DNA of 64,000 nucleotides from UBA4971 sp900019985 (GCA_050949175.1 JBMNFG010000009.1:310001-374000), one strand, 5' to 3'. Shown: positions 27,664-37,684, counted from the stretch's first letter. Notes: generated from the letters alone by a model not told the origin. A program made the numbers and translations.

Positions 27664-27705
27664 GGAATCCAAAAGGGAAGATGATACTGTTTCTCGATAA
27701 TAGCC

Positions 27706-28461
27706 TTAACTGACTGCTGATTCCAGCTCGTCTTCAGGAATGTCGAAGTTGGAATAGACTTCCTGCACGTCATCGAGGTCTTCCAGGGATTCTATAAGAT
27801 TCAGGACTTTTTGCGCATCCTCGCCTGTGACCTTTACCGTGTTTTGCGGCAGCATAGTAATCTCAGCAGTGGAAAACTTTATCCCCTTAGCTTCAAAGAA
27901 CTTTTCAACTTCTTCAAAATCCTCGGGTTCTGTGTAAACCTCGACAATTTTGTCGTCAATCTCGAAATCTTCTGCACCTGATTCTATTGCAAGGTCGACA
28001 AATCCCTCTTCGTCCATGCCGATTTCATCAAGGTTTGCCACAAGAAGGCCTTTCTTCTTGAACATCCATGCCACACAGCCGGTCTCCCCCAGGTTACCTC
28101 CGTTTTTCGAGAACACGTGACGGATTTCTGAGGCAGAACGGTTCCTGTTATCAGTCATTGCAGATATCATTACTGCGACTCCGCCGGGCCCGTACCCTTC
28201 GTACGTAACTTCTTCGAGGGAATCAGCTCCTGCTTCACCGGTTGCCCGTTTGATAATCCTCTGGATGTTATCGCTGGGCATGTTTGCAGCTCGCGCCTTA
28301 TCCATAACCAGCCTGAGCCTGAAGTTTTCTTCAGGATCCCCGCCTCCCTGGCGTGCTGCTACAAAAAGCTCTCTGGAAATCTTCGTAAACAGCTTCCCTC
28401 GCTCAGCATCAACTTTGGCCTTCTTACGCTTTATATTTGCCCACTTAGAGTGACCAGCCAC
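27706..28461 (-). CDS. yebC: YebC/PmpR family protein (TACO1-type)
   Basis: A 251-residue protein of the YebC family, long annotated as a DNA-binding regulator and more recently linked to translation of proline-rich stretches. Typical sequence: MAGHSKWANIKRKKAKVDAERGK, GPGGVAVMISAMTDNRNR, SEIRHVFSKNGGNLGE, and a C-terminal MLPQNTVKV region. Starts at GTG 28461. A neighbour of ruv genes in many genomes, but those are not in this window. Confidence 0.95.
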   Translation of the reverse strand: MAGHSKWANIKRKKAKVDAERGKLFTKISRELFVAARQGGGDPEENFRLRLVMDKARAANMPSDNIQRIIKRATGEAGADSLEEVTYEGYGPGGVAVMISAMTDNRNRSASEIRHVFSKNGGNLGETGCVAWMFKKKGLLVANLDEIGMDEEGFVDLAIESGAEDFEIDDKIVEVYTEPEDFEEVEKFFEAKGIKFSTAEITMLPQNTVKVTGEDAQKVLNLIESLEDLDDVQEVYSNFDIPEDELESAVS

Positions 28462-28548
28462 TTTTCCCCCTCCCTGTCAATTCAATTTTAGCATAGTCAA
28501 GGCATATGTTCTATAGCCCTTAAACTAGGAGTGTTAAGCCGCGCCTAA

Positions 28549-29274
28549 TCAAGTTTCGTCTTCGTTGTCGATTACAGGTGGGGGAGGGTTTTGTCCGAGT
28601 GATAGCAAGCGTGCTTTTTGAATCTTGCTGTCCAGGTAGAAATAGGTTGCAACAGCCAAAACGATACCGAAGGCAGGTGGGACCAGGCGGGAGATGATGA
28701 GAAAATCGTACATTCCGTGGAGGCCGACGGCAACAGCCAGTCCTTTCAAAAGCAGGAAGGTAGTGTTTCCTTTATGGAGCTTTGCAAGCCCCAGATGATA
28801 GCCGACTATGCCTGAAAAAGAGGCATGGGCGAGATCTGTTATGAATGCACGGAATAACCCTACGGTAATGCCGAACCTGACTGAGTAGAACAGGTTTTCC
28901 ACTGCAGCGAATCCAAGCCCTGCTGCCACTGCGTAAATGATGCCGTCAACAACCTCGTCAAACTCTTCATGATCATAGACTGCAAGTCTCACTGCGAAGA
29001 ACTTAGCTGTCTCCTCTACAAATCCGATAACCAGTGTTGTTACCACAAAGAGCCTTGCTAAGCTAGGGGTTTCACCTGCAATGAAAGGGCGGAAAGGGGC
29101 TTCTATCAAGGCTGCAGGGAACACTGATACCGCACCGTAGACGAATGCCTTTATCACGAGGGAGATAGGTTCAGGTTGGTACTTGTCCTTCCTGTAAAAG
29201 AACCAGACCCATAAGAGTCCGGGAAGAAACGACACTATTATCAGAGGTATTAAGCCCGGCGTTATTTGCTGCAA
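28549..29274 (-). CDS. PrsW-family intramembrane protease
   Basis: A 241-residue polytopic membrane protein of the PrsW (CPBP-related) family; in Bacillus PrsW cleaves the anti-sigma factor RsiW. The expected motifs are present: EETAKFFAVRLAV (EExxK), AAVENLFYSVRFG, a His in TDLAHASFSGIVGYHLG, and HGMYDFL near the end. About eight hydrophobic segments. Starts at TTG 29274 behind AAGGAGACAG. No sigma/anti-sigma partner is visible nearby, so the substrate is unknown. Confidence 0.88.
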   Translation of the reverse strand: MQQITPGLIPLIIVSFLPGLLWVWFFYRKDKYQPEPISLVIKAFVYGAVSVFPAALIEAPFRPFIAGETPSLARLFVVTTLVIGFVEETAKFFAVRLAVYDHEEFDEVVDGIIYAVAAGLGFAAVENLFYSVRFGITVGLFRAFITDLAHASFSGIVGYHLGLAKLHKGNTTFLLLKGLAVAVGLHGMYDFLIISRLVPPAFGIVLAVATYFYLDSKIQKARLLSLGQNPPPPVIDNEDET

Positions 29275-29468
29275 GGCTGTCTCCTTCTGCCATCGGCGGT
29301 TCTGCCATGTGTTTCTGCGGCGTGTGCAAGTTCTGTTGCTTGCCTTAAGTCTTCCCTGATTTGCCTGAAGTATGATTGGTAAACACTATCACAGGCTGGA
29401 ACCGCAGGTGTATGTTGAGGAGCACCGGATATGATATAATATTTTGGAAATCCCGGAGGTGACTGTAG

Positions 29469-29693
29469 TTGAACGGTGTGAGTTCAATCGGGAGACTCCT
29501 CATGTTTATGGGCATTGTTCTCGTGGCGCTGGGAGCCATTCTGACTTTTGCCGGGAGAATTCCCAGTATCGGAAGGTTGCCGGGAGATATTTTGATTAAG
29601 CGCGGCAATTTCACTTTCTATTTCCCTATCACCACCGGCATCATTTTGAGCATAATCCTATCGCTCCTCTTTGCATTGATCGGACGCAGGTAG
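29469..29693 (+). CDS. DUF2905 small membrane protein
   Basis: A 74-residue protein with two membrane helices (RLLMFMGIVLVALGAILTF and ITTGIILSIILSLLFALI) flanking the conserved GRIPSIGRLPGDILIKRGNF. This matches DUF2905, of unknown function and common in Firmicutes. TTG 29469 is supported by a full GGAGGTGA ribosome site 6 bases upstream. Confidence 0.88.
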   Translation: MNGVSSIGRLLMFMGIVLVALGAILTFAGRIPSIGRLPGDILIKRGNFTFYFPITTGIILSIILSLLFALIGRR

Positions 29694-29827
29694 GCCACTG
29701 GGTCACTGTAGGCAGGCAACAATCATACTATAACGAGGTTGAAGCAACCTGCTCTGATGTGCGGCATATCCAAGACAGACTACGGGAACTCTAACTACGA
29801 TGAGGAGTGATTCCTGGAGGAGGCTAA

Positions 29828-30580
29828 ATGGCGCTTTACACAACGGAGGGGATCGTCCTCAAAACCCAAAATATAGGTGAAGCTGACAGGATTTGCACGA
29901 TATACTCGCCTATCAAGGGTAAAGCTCGGGCTGTGGCCAAAGGTGCAAGACGTCCCAAAAGCAGGTTTGTCAGTAGCACGCAAATGTTCGCGTACGGAGA
30001 TTTTCAGATTTTCACAGGGAAATCCCTGGACGGCATAAGCCAGGTTCAGCTGAAAGAGTCTTTTCCAAGGTTGCACGATGACCTGGCTAAGCTGGCCTAT
30101 GCAAGTTACGTATCTGAGCTGGTCAGCGAGATGACAGAGGAAGGCGATGGGGACGAAACCATCTTTAACATGCTGTTGACATATATGAGGGTTTTGTCTG
30201 AGACCTCCGACCCCGAGCTCGTCACAGTAGCATTTGAAACCAAGTTCGCGACTGTCCTTGGATACAGGCCTCGTTTGGAGTCTTGCACAGAGTGCGGAGG
30301 GAGATCTCTCAGTCCGGGAGTCTGCTATAGCCCTGAGGCAGGCGGTGTGATCTGCAGCAAGTGTTCGCTGGGCAGCTCCGGAAACATAAAAGTGTCGTAC
30401 GGTGCTGTCAAACTCCTTGAGGCCTTGCTGATGACGGAATTTGCAAAGGTTGAACGCATAAAAGCCAATCGCAGCATAAGGCGGGAGACTACAAGGCTTA
30501 TAAGGGCACACTTAGGCTTCAGGATGAATCGGAAACTGAGATCCCTGGAGTTCCTGGAGACTGTCACGAACGCACCTTAG
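29828..30580 (+). CDS. recO: DNA repair protein RecO
   Basis: RecO loads RecA on SSB-coated DNA with RecF/RecR. 250 residues: an N-terminal OB fold (YTTEGIVLKTQNIGEADRIC) and a helical C-terminal domain with a four-Cys zinc site (CTECGG...CYS...CSKC). ATG 29828 follows CTGGAGGAGG. It begins the recO to rpoD group, whose order matches other Firmicutes. Confidence 0.95.
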   Translation: MALYTTEGIVLKTQNIGEADRICTIYSPIKGKARAVAKGARRPKSRFVSSTQMFAYGDFQIFTGKSLDGISQVQLKESFPRLHDDLAKLAYASYVSELVSEMTEEGDGDETIFNMLLTYMRVLSETSDPELVTVAFETKFATVLGYRPRLESCTECGGRSLSPGVCYSPEAGGVICSKCSLGSSGNIKVSYGAVKLLEALLMTEFAKVERIKANRSIRRETTRLIRAHLGFRMNRKLRSLEFLETVTNAP

Positions 30581-30596
30581 CATAGGAGGAATACTC

Positions 30597-31007
30597 ATGG
30601 ACTATGGGCATGAGCTTAATCTCGAAAAAGTAGACATCTTGCGGGAACGGGCCGGCCTTTCATACCGTGATGCAGTAGAGTATTTGGAGAGAGCCAACGG
30701 CGATGTAGTGAAAGCCTTGGTTTTTATTGAAGAAGATAAGCATAGGCAAAAAGAAGTGATATCTGAGACAGGCCAGGAAGTGCTGGAAAAGGTCAAGCAT
30801 GTAGTAAGACGGGGCAATGAAATGAAAATCAAAATACACAGAGAGGGACAATCATTGATTGAGGTTCCTGTGACTGTGGGGCTTATCGGGACAGCTATCG
30901 CTCCGTACCTGGCCCTTGCAGGGGCTGCTGTTGCTCTTGCTTCAGGCTGTTCCATTTCGGTTAGGGAGCCTGAAGGTGAGCCTGAACTCGATATCGAAGG
31001 GGAGTAA
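30597..31007 (+). CDS. DUF4342 protein with UBA-like N-terminus
   Basis: A 136-residue protein. The N-terminus (LEKVDILRERAGLSYRDAVEYLERANGDVVKALVFIEED) is a UBA/TS-N-like three-helix fold. It is joined to a DUF4342 domain (EMKIKIHREGQSLIEVPVTVGLIG) with a hydrophobic segment LALAGAAVALASG. Function is unknown. It lies 17 bases after recO, in the slot where Bacillus has a small gene, and is likely co-transcribed. Start ATG 30597 follows TAGGAGGAA. Confidence 0.82.
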   Translation: MDYGHELNLEKVDILRERAGLSYRDAVEYLERANGDVVKALVFIEEDKHRQKEVISETGQEVLEKVKHVVRRGNEMKIKIHREGQSLIEVPVTVGLIGTAIAPYLALAGAAVALASGCSISVREPEGEPELDIEGE

Positions 31008-31124
31008 CCGGGTCGCCGAAGCAGGATTGACACAGAAAGGAGCCTTTGGTATAGTTTGGAGAGAGGCCTCTCGTCCTTTGATACTTCTGTCGAGGGCGGG
31101 AGGCTTGTTTGTGGGGGGTATTAT

Positions 31125-31769
31125 GTGCGTCTGGCCCAATTGCTTAGGAGAATTCCTAGAATTCTAGGGGCAAGTAGGAGGTACATAGTTCTTACCACAG
31201 GTCTGTTCTTGATGGGAATTGCAGCCGGTGCTTCAGTGTTCTATTATAATCCTGTAGATGCGTCTCAATTGTTTCTCTTGCTTGATAGGAAGTTCGGCCC
31301 TATGACACGTTCTATGGCCCAAATGAGCATACCGGACATGGTAGGTTTGGTCTTTTGGAACAATCTTAAGGCTACAGGACTGTTGATTGTAGGCGGAATA
31401 GCCTTTGGAATTCTACCAATGGTTATGGTGTTCGTGAACGGGCTTGTTGTGGGCCTTGTATCAGGAGACGTTATCCGTCAGGGTTTCGGCCTTTTCCCTT
31501 TTGTGCTCATAGGAATTCTTCCGCACGGCATTTTTGAAATTCCCGGCTATATTATCGGCGGAACCCTTGGAATAAGGCTGGGGTTTAATATTCTCGGATA
31601 CGAGCGCGGCCGTCAACATGGACAAGGCCTAAAGGCAGTTGTCCTTGATACTCTCTTAGTTCTGGCTATAGTGGTAATACCTCTTTTGGCAATAGCTTCT
31701 TTAGTAGAAGTCTCAATAACCCGGCAGCTTGTAGAGTGGGTTATGGGAGATGCCTTAAGATGGCACTGA
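31125..31769 (+). CDS. SpoIIM/DUF95-family membrane protein
   Basis: A polytopic membrane protein of about 214 residues. The typical DUF95/SpoIIM stretch is clear: FWNNLKATGLLIVGGIAFGI, then NGLVVGLVSGDVI and ILPHGIFEIPGYIIGG. SpoIIM is part of the septal peptidoglycan-remodelling complex with SpoIID and SpoIIP during engulfment; a spoIID-family gene also lies in this window (60087). This copy may be a paralogue. GTG 31125 with GGGGGG 6 bases upstream is favoured; the frame is open back to TTG 31056. Confidence 0.78.
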   Translation: MRLAQLLRRIPRILGASRRYIVLTTGLFLMGIAAGASVFYYNPVDASQLFLLLDRKFGPMTRSMAQMSIPDMVGLVFWNNLKATGLLIVGGIAFGILPMVMVFVNGLVVGLVSGDVIRQGFGLFPFVLIGILPHGIFEIPGYIIGGTLGIRLGFNILGYERGRQHGQGLKAVVLDTLLVLAIVVIPLLAIASLVEVSITRQLVEWVMGDALRWH

Positions 31770-31804
31770 TATCTATGAGGTAGCAAGAGGCAGGGGACGA
31801 AGAG

Positions 31805-32716
31805 TTGACCTTTCAGGAAACGATACAAAAGTTAAATGCTTTCTGGGCAAAGCACGGATGTGTGCTGCAGCAACCATATGATGTGGAAGTAGGGGCAGGG
31901 ACCATGGCACCTCAAACATTCCTTCGCGCTCTGGGCCCTGAGCCTTGGAAAGTTGCCTATGTCCAGCCTTCCAGAAGGCCTCAAGACGGACGATACGGAG
32001 ACAACCCGAACCGTCTGTTTATGCATTACCAGTACCAGGTCATTTTAAAACCATCTCCGGATGATGTCGTAGAGCTCTACCTTCAAAGCCTCAGCGAGGC
32101 CTTGGGCATAGACCTTGTGGAACATGACGTCCGGTTAGTAGAGGATAACTGGGAATCTCCGACGTTGGGGGCCTGGGGAACAGGCTGGGAAGTGTGGCTC
32201 GACGGCATGGAGATAACCCAGTTCACCTATTTCCAGCAAGTCGGCGGGTTTGATACTAAACCTGTGTCAGCCGAACTCACATACGGGCTGGAACGCTTGT
32301 GTATGTACCTTCAAGACATCGACAACGTGTATGATCTGGCTTGGTCCGGTGATGTTTCATACGGAGAGATTCAGAAGCAATTTGAGATAGAGTATTCCAC
32401 ATACGGTTTTGAGGTTGCAGACTGTGAAATGCTGCAGTCGCTTTTTGACACGTATGAGCAAGAGGTGAACAGGAGTCTCGAGAAAAGCCTGGTTCTGCCG
32501 GCTTACGATTATGTCCTCAAATGCTCACACGTGTTCAACCTACTGGATTCCAGAGGAGCACTGGGAGTCAGTGAACGAACCTCGATGATAGGACGTGTTC
32601 GCGCACTGGCAAGAGGATGTGCTGAGCGATATCTCAAGATCAGAGAGGGCCTGGGGTTCCCTCTTTTAAGGGGCCAAGTAGTCGGAGCCGGTAAAGGAGA
32701 GACTGTCTGTGAGTAG
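31805..32716 (+). CDS. glyQ: Glycyl-tRNA synthetase alpha subunit
   Basis: Catalytic subunit of the alpha2-beta2 bacterial glycyl-tRNA synthetase, 303 residues. Family features: FWAKHGCVLQQPYDVEVGAG, LGPEPWKVAYVQPSRRPQDG, RYGDNPNRLFMHYQYQV, GWEVWLDGMEITQFTYFQQ. Starts at TTG 31805. No T-box is present upstream. It overlaps glyS by 8 bases. Confidence 0.97.
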   Translation: MTFQETIQKLNAFWAKHGCVLQQPYDVEVGAGTMAPQTFLRALGPEPWKVAYVQPSRRPQDGRYGDNPNRLFMHYQYQVILKPSPDDVVELYLQSLSEALGIDLVEHDVRLVEDNWESPTLGAWGTGWEVWLDGMEITQFTYFQQVGGFDTKPVSAELTYGLERLCMYLQDIDNVYDLAWSGDVSYGEIQKQFEIEYSTYGFEVADCEMLQSLFDTYEQEVNRSLEKSLVLPAYDYVLKCSHVFNLLDSRGALGVSERTSMIGRVRALARGCAERYLKIREGLGFPLLRGQVVGAGKGETVCE

Positions 32717-34823
32717 TTGTCAGGGTGCGTCTTCAGGCAGGAGAGATGCTGTCCTGGAAATAGGCACGGAAGAAATGCCTGCCAGGTTGTTCCCGGAACT
32801 CTTAAGCACAATTACTGAGATCGCAGATCGCCTTCTTAAGGAAGAGCGAGTTGATTATTCTTCGGTAAAGGCATATGCCACTCCCAGAAGGCTTGTGCTG
32901 TATATTAAAGACGTTGCTCCGTTTGGAAGCCCTCTTGTGCGGGAAGTCAGAGGCCCTACTTACGGTGTGGCGTTCGACAGCAATCGTGAACCGACACGGG
33001 CTGCTATTGGTTTTGCCCGTGCCCAGGGCGTTGATGTTTCTGACCTCGTAGTCAAGGAAGAGGCCAAAGGTAAGTTTGTGTACGCGGTCTTAAGGATACC
33101 CGGTTCCGAAGCGGCCGATGCCTTGAAAAACGTTTGTACGCGCCTTGTCGGGAGTTTAAGCTTCGAGCGGGCTATGAGATGGGGAGACGGCGGCTTCAGG
33201 TTTACCAGGCCTATCCGGTGGATCCTTGCGCTTTACGGAAGTTGTGTCATTGACGTTGAAATAAACGGCATGAAAGGGAATAGATTTACATCAGGCCATA
33301 GATTTCTGACTTCGGGCATGATCGAAGTCCCGAGAGCTGAAGATTACTTTGATGTCTTAGAAAAAGCCTTCTGCATTGTCGGCCAGGATAAAAGAAAGGC
33401 AGTAGTTGAAAAGGGCATTAAGGACCTGGCAGAGGAAGCCGGGGGGCAGATAGTTGAAGACGAGCGGCTTCTTACGGAACTTACGTATCTAGCTGAGCAC
33501 CCTGCTCCCTTAATCGGAAGGTTTGACCCGAAGCTCTTAAGCCTTCCTAAAGAGGTAATCATCACCTCTATGAAGGTGCACCAGCGGTTTTTCCCTGTTC
33601 AGAACGCAAAAGGTGATTTGCTTCCTGTATTTGCCGCAGTGCGCGACGGGCTTGCCACACATGTTGACTCTGTCCGCAAAGGATACGAACGTGTCCTTTC
33701 CGCCAGGCTCAAAGATGCTAAGTTCTTCTATGAAGAGGACACAAAACTGGAACTTGAGTCCTATGTGGAAGGCCTTAAAGGGATAGTCTTTCATGAAAGC
33801 CTCGGCAGTGTGCATGATAAAACCTGCCGCACTATTGCTCTGGGAGAAGCCCTTGCTGACAGGCTAGAATATGACGAGGATGCAAAAGCCAAGATAAGAA
33901 GAGCGGCGTTGCTGTCCAAGGCTGACCTTGTCACCAATATGGTAAGGGAATTCCCCGAACTCCAAGGTGTGATTGGGCGCCGGTACGCTCTTATATCCGG
34001 AGAGAGTGAAGATATTGCCCGGGCAATATTTGAGCACTATCTGCCGAGATTTCGAGGAGACTTGTTGCCTGAAAGCCCTCCTGGGATTATCCTTGCTCTT
34101 GCAGACAAGATAGATACTGTTGCAGGCTTTTTCGGAATCGGCATTATGCCTTCGGGATCTGAAGATCCGTATGCCTTAAGGCGTAATATTCTAGGTATAG
34201 TATCCATTCTCAATGAACGTGAAGTCCATTTGCCGTTATCCTGGCTTGTTTCAAAAGCCGTCACATTGCTGGAAACTCAAGGGGTGCTTCAACGTTCTTC
34301 CAAAGAGACGATTGACGACATTCTTGACGCAGTGGGGCAAAGGATAAGGTCGTCCTTGATCGACCGCGGCATAAGATATGACTTGGTAGATGCAGCAATG
34401 GCTGTAGGGTTCGATGATGTGCCGGATGCGTACAAGAGGGCAGCAGCGTTAGAGGAAGCCAGTGTGACCCGGGAATTTGCCTTGGCATGCACCGGATATA
34501 TAAGAGCATCACGCCTTGCAGGGAATGCTGATCACGGTGATGTTGATCCTGCGCTTCTCAGTGAACCTGCAGAGATAAGGCTTTTTGATGCGCTTTCCAA
34601 GTCTGAGGAGTCTATCCGTGTAATGCTTATGGAAAAGGATTACTCCGGCGTTTTGAAGGCTTTATCTGAGCTTGCCGAACCTATTGACGTGTTTTTCACT
34701 GATGTCCTCGTAATGGCTGAGGATGAGAATGTGCGTCAGAACAGGCTTGCTCTTCTGGCACGTATCGCGTCTTTGGCGCGGCAGGTGGCAGATCTTAATA
34801 GAGTAGTTGAAAAAGAAGTGTAG
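32709..34823 (+). CDS. glyS: Glycyl-tRNA synthetase beta subunit
   Basis: Beta subunit, 704 residues, giving tRNA binding and an HD-like domain. Typical sequence: LEIGTEEMPARLFPELL, YATPRRLVLYIKDVAP, SMKVHQRFFPVQNAKG, REFPELQGVIGRRYA. It starts at GTG 32709 within the end of glyQ, so the two subunits are coupled. The N-terminus has about 14 residues before the conserved EIGTEEMP. Confidence 0.97.
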   Translation: MSSCQGASSGRRDAVLEIGTEEMPARLFPELLSTITEIADRLLKEERVDYSSVKAYATPRRLVLYIKDVAPFGSPLVREVRGPTYGVAFDSNREPTRAAIGFARAQGVDVSDLVVKEEAKGKFVYAVLRIPGSEAADALKNVCTRLVGSLSFERAMRWGDGGFRFTRPIRWILALYGSCVIDVEINGMKGNRFTSGHRFLTSGMIEVPRAEDYFDVLEKAFCIVGQDKRKAVVEKGIKDLAEEAGGQIVEDERLLTELTYLAEHPAPLIGRFDPKLLSLPKEVIITSMKVHQRFFPVQNAKGDLLPVFAAVRDGLATHVDSVRKGYERVLSARLKDAKFFYEEDTKLELESYVEGLKGIVFHESLGSVHDKTCRTIALGEALADRLEYDEDAKAKIRRAALLSKADLVTNMVREFPELQGVIGRRYALISGESEDIARAIFEHYLPRFRGDLLPESPPGIILALADKIDTVAGFFGIGIMPSGSEDPYALRRNILGIVSILNEREVHLPLSWLVSKAVTLLETQGVLQRSSKETIDDILDAVGQRIRSSLIDRGIRYDLVDAAMAVGFDDVPDAYKRAAALEEASVTREFALACTGYIRASRLAGNADHGDVDPALLSEPAEIRLFDALSKSEESIRVMLMEKDYSGVLKALSELAEPIDVFFTDVLVMAEDENVRQNRLALLARIASLARQVADLNRVVEKEV

Positions 34824-34900
34824 CTTTCTCGGGATAAGCTTTTGGTCAATGCCCAGTACCTAATTTAGCTCTATTGAGAAGCAAAGGAGGTCAGAAAAAG

Positions 34901-37576
34901 ATGGCAAAAAAGTACGTATACTTTTTTGGCGCAGGTAAAGCTGAAGGTTCCAAGGAGATGAGGAACCTGTTGGGGGGTAAAGGTGCTAACCTTGCTGAAA
35001 TGACGAATCTAGGCATTCCTGTTCCTCCAGGCTTTACCATTACAACTGAGGTTTGCAGAGTCTACTACGAAGGTAACCGGAATTACCCTCCTGAACTTGA
35101 CGAACAGATTGACGAAAACCTGAAGAAGCTTGAAGATGCAATGGGGCTTAAATTCGGTGATCCCAAAAGGCCGCTTCTCGTATCTGTAAGGTCAGGTGCA
35201 AGGGTGTCAATGCCCGGTATGATGGATACAGTCCTTAACCTTGGCCTGAATGACGAGACAGTCCAAGGGCTTATTGACATGACCGGCAATGAGAGGTTTG
35301 CCTACGACGCCTACAGGCGGTTTATCCAGATGTTCGGCGACGTAGTGATGGAAGTGCCTCACGATGATTTTGAGGCAATTCTTGAGGCGAAGAAAAAAGA
35401 GCTGGGCGTAGTCCTGGATACAGAGCTTGATGCAGAGGCTCTTAAGGATGTAGTTAAGAAGTATAAGGCTTTGGTGCGGGAGAAGACAGGAAAATCGTTC
35501 CCGGAGGATCCCAGAGAGCAACTGGATATGGCTCGGGACGCAGTGTTCGGGTCTTGGATGAATCCAAGGGCTATCACCTATCGCAGGCTGAACAACATAC
35601 CCGGAGACTGGGGAACCGCAGTAAACGTCCAGGCAATGGTATTCGGCAATATGGGAGACGATTCAGGTTCAGGCGTAGCGTTTACAAGGGATCCCGGCAC
35701 CGGTGAGCGCAAGTACTACGGCGAGTACCTGCCCAATGCTCAAGGCGAAGACGTAGTTGCAGGCATCAGGACTCCTGTCGGCCTGGATTATCTGGAGAAA
35801 GAAATGCCTGAAATCTACAAAGAGCTTACAGATATCTTTGATCGGCTTGACACCCATTACCGCGATATGCAGGACCTGGAGTTTACGGTCCAAAACAACA
35901 AACTCTATATACTGCAGACTCGCGCAGGCAAGCGCACAGCCCAGGCAGCGGTAAAGATCGCAGTGGATATGGTGGGCGAAGGGCTCATCACGAAGGAAGA
36001 AGCTGTAGGACGTGTGAATCCTGAGCAGCTTGACACCTTGCTGCATAAGACTGTCGATCCCAACACAAAGGAAGAGGCAATCGCTAAAGGCGTTGCTGCT
36101 TCTCCGGGGGCTGCCGTCGGGAAAGTAGTTTTTAGCGCTGATGACGCTGTAGAGATGGCTCAGGCAGGTGAAGATGTAATCCTTGTGAGGAAAGAGACTT
36201 CGCCTGATGACATCCATGGTATGGCTGCAGCAAAAGGCTTCCTTACCAGCCGTGGAGGAAAGACGAGCCATGCTGCGGTAGTAGCCCGTGGTATGGGTAA
36301 GCCGGCAGTCACAGGGTGCGAAGCTGTTGTCGTTGACGAGGAACGCGGAGAGTTCAGCGTAAACGGACATGTGCTGAAAAGAGGGGATGTCATTACCATT
36401 GACGGTTCCCATGGAAAGGTCTTCTTGGGCGAAATAGAGCTCCAGGAACCCGCTATAGGCGGCGACTTCGCTACACTGATGAGTTGGGCTGATGAGATTA
36501 GGACACTTGGTGTTCGGGCTAATGCTGATACACCCGAGGATGCCAAGAAGGCTCTGGAGTTCGGTGCTGCAGGCATAGGGCTTTGCAGGACAGAGCATAT
36601 GTTCTTCGGCGAAGACCGTATCCGCGTTGTGCAGCAAATGATACTTGCTGAGACAGTTGAGGAAAGACGTGCTGCCCTAGACAAGCTGTTGCCTTTCCAG
36701 AAAGAGGACTTCAAAGGCATCTTAAAGGCAATGGAAGGTCACCCCGTTATCATCCGGCTTCTCGATCCGCCTCTTCATGAGTTCTTGCCGAGCTACGAGG
36801 AACTCCTTGTTGAGGTTGCCACTATGAAGGTGAAAGGTGTAAGCGGACAAGAGCTCGAGGAGAAACAGACGCTCCTTGCCAGAGTTGACAGGCTGCGAGA
36901 GCTCAATCCTATGCTGGGGCATAGAGGATGCCGCGTAGGCCTGACCTATCCTGAGATAACCGAGATGCAGGCACGGGCGATTTTCGAGGCTGCTTGCGAA
37001 CTTACTAAAGAGGGACACAAGGTGTACCCGGAGGTCATGATACCTCTTGCAGGACACGTCAATGAGATAGACATTGCAAGGGAAGTCATTGAGAGGGTAG
37101 CGGAAGAAGTAATTGAGAAGCACGGTGTGAAGCCGGATTATATGATCGGTACAATGATTGAGCTTCCCCGCGCTGCTCTTACTGCTGACGAAATCGCAGA
37201 GAAGACGGACTTCTTCTCATTCGGCACAAACGACTTGACTCAGACGACCTTCGGTTTCTCCAGAGACGACGCTGAGGCCAAGTTCCTGCCGCATTACCTT
37301 AATGAGAATATCTTGCCTGCCAATCCCTTTGAGACTATTGATGTTAAGGGAGTAGGTGAGCTCATTAAGATCGCCGTAGAGAAGGGTAAGTCCGCCAATC
37401 CTGATCTTGAGATAGGTATATGCGGTGAGCACGGAGGAGATCCTGCGTCTGTCGAATTCTGCCACAATGTAGGCATGGATTATGTCAGCTGCTCTCCTTA
37501 CCGTGTGCCCATCGCCAGGCTGGCAGCAGCCCAGGCCGAACTGAAGAACCCGAGGAAGGGCGGGATTTGTAAGTAG
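34901..37576 (+). CDS. ppdK: Pyruvate, phosphate dikinase
   Basis: Interconverts pyruvate + ATP + phosphate with PEP + AMP + pyrophosphate. 891 residues, the usual size. N-terminal ATP-grasp-like nucleotide domain (GKGANLAEMTNLGIPVPPGF), central swivelling domain with the phospho-His in GGKTSHAAVVARGMG (about residue 455), and the C-terminal PEP/pyruvate TIM barrel ending ICGEHGGDPASVEFC. ATG 34901 with AAAGGAGG 10 bases upstream is chosen over TTG 34874. It replaces the PPDK-regulator gene that sits between glyS and dnaG in Bacillus. Confidence 0.96.
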   Translation: MAKKYVYFFGAGKAEGSKEMRNLLGGKGANLAEMTNLGIPVPPGFTITTEVCRVYYEGNRNYPPELDEQIDENLKKLEDAMGLKFGDPKRPLLVSVRSGARVSMPGMMDTVLNLGLNDETVQGLIDMTGNERFAYDAYRRFIQMFGDVVMEVPHDDFEAILEAKKKELGVVLDTELDAEALKDVVKKYKALVREKTGKSFPEDPREQLDMARDAVFGSWMNPRAITYRRLNNIPGDWGTAVNVQAMVFGNMGDDSGSGVAFTRDPGTGERKYYGEYLPNAQGEDVVAGIRTPVGLDYLEKEMPEIYKELTDIFDRLDTHYRDMQDLEFTVQNNKLYILQTRAGKRTAQAAVKIAVDMVGEGLITKEEAVGRVNPEQLDTLLHKTVDPNTKEEAIAKGVAASPGAAVGKVVFSADDAVEMAQAGEDVILVRKETSPDDIHGMAAAKGFLTSRGGKTSHAAVVARGMGKPAVTGCEAVVVDEERGEFSVNGHVLKRGDVITIDGSHGKVFLGEIELQEPAIGGDFATLMSWADEIRTLGVRANADTPEDAKKALEFGAAGIGLCRTEHMFFGEDRIRVVQQMILAETVEERRAALDKLLPFQKEDFKGILKAMEGHPVIIRLLDPPLHEFLPSYEELLVEVATMKVKGVSGQELEEKQTLLARVDRLRELNPMLGHRGCRVGLTYPEITEMQARAIFEAACELTKEGHKVYPEVMIPLAGHVNEIDIAREVIERVAEEVIEKHGVKPDYMIGTMIELPRAALTADEIAEKTDFFSFGTNDLTQTTFGFSRDDAEAKFLPHYLNENILPANPFETIDVKGVGELIKIAVEKGKSANPDLEIGICGEHGGDPASVEFCHNVGMDYVSCSPYRVPIARLAAAQAELKNPRKGGICK

Positions 37577-37639
37577 GAGACCCAGGTGTCGTCTGATAAC
37601 ACCTTAGCATAAGGCTATAGGTGTGTTGCTTGAGCAGGT

Positions 37640-37684
37640 GATGTCCCCATGAACCCCTTGGGATTGTGGGGACATCCTGTTTTC
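37640..37684 (+). terminator. Intrinsic terminator after ppdK
   Basis: A 10-bp perfect stem GATGTCCCCA (37640-37649) with TGGGGACATC (37667-37676), then CTGTTTT. The rest of the gap to dnaG (37685-37988) shows no gene; it holds a TTGACA (37912-37917) with only poor -10 candidates, so dnaG-rpoD may have its own weak promoter. Confidence 0.78.

Noticed and set aside
34874..34900. TTG start for ppdK
   Set aside because: The ribosome site AAAGGAGG lies inside that extension; ATG 34901 gives the usual MAKKYVYFFG start.
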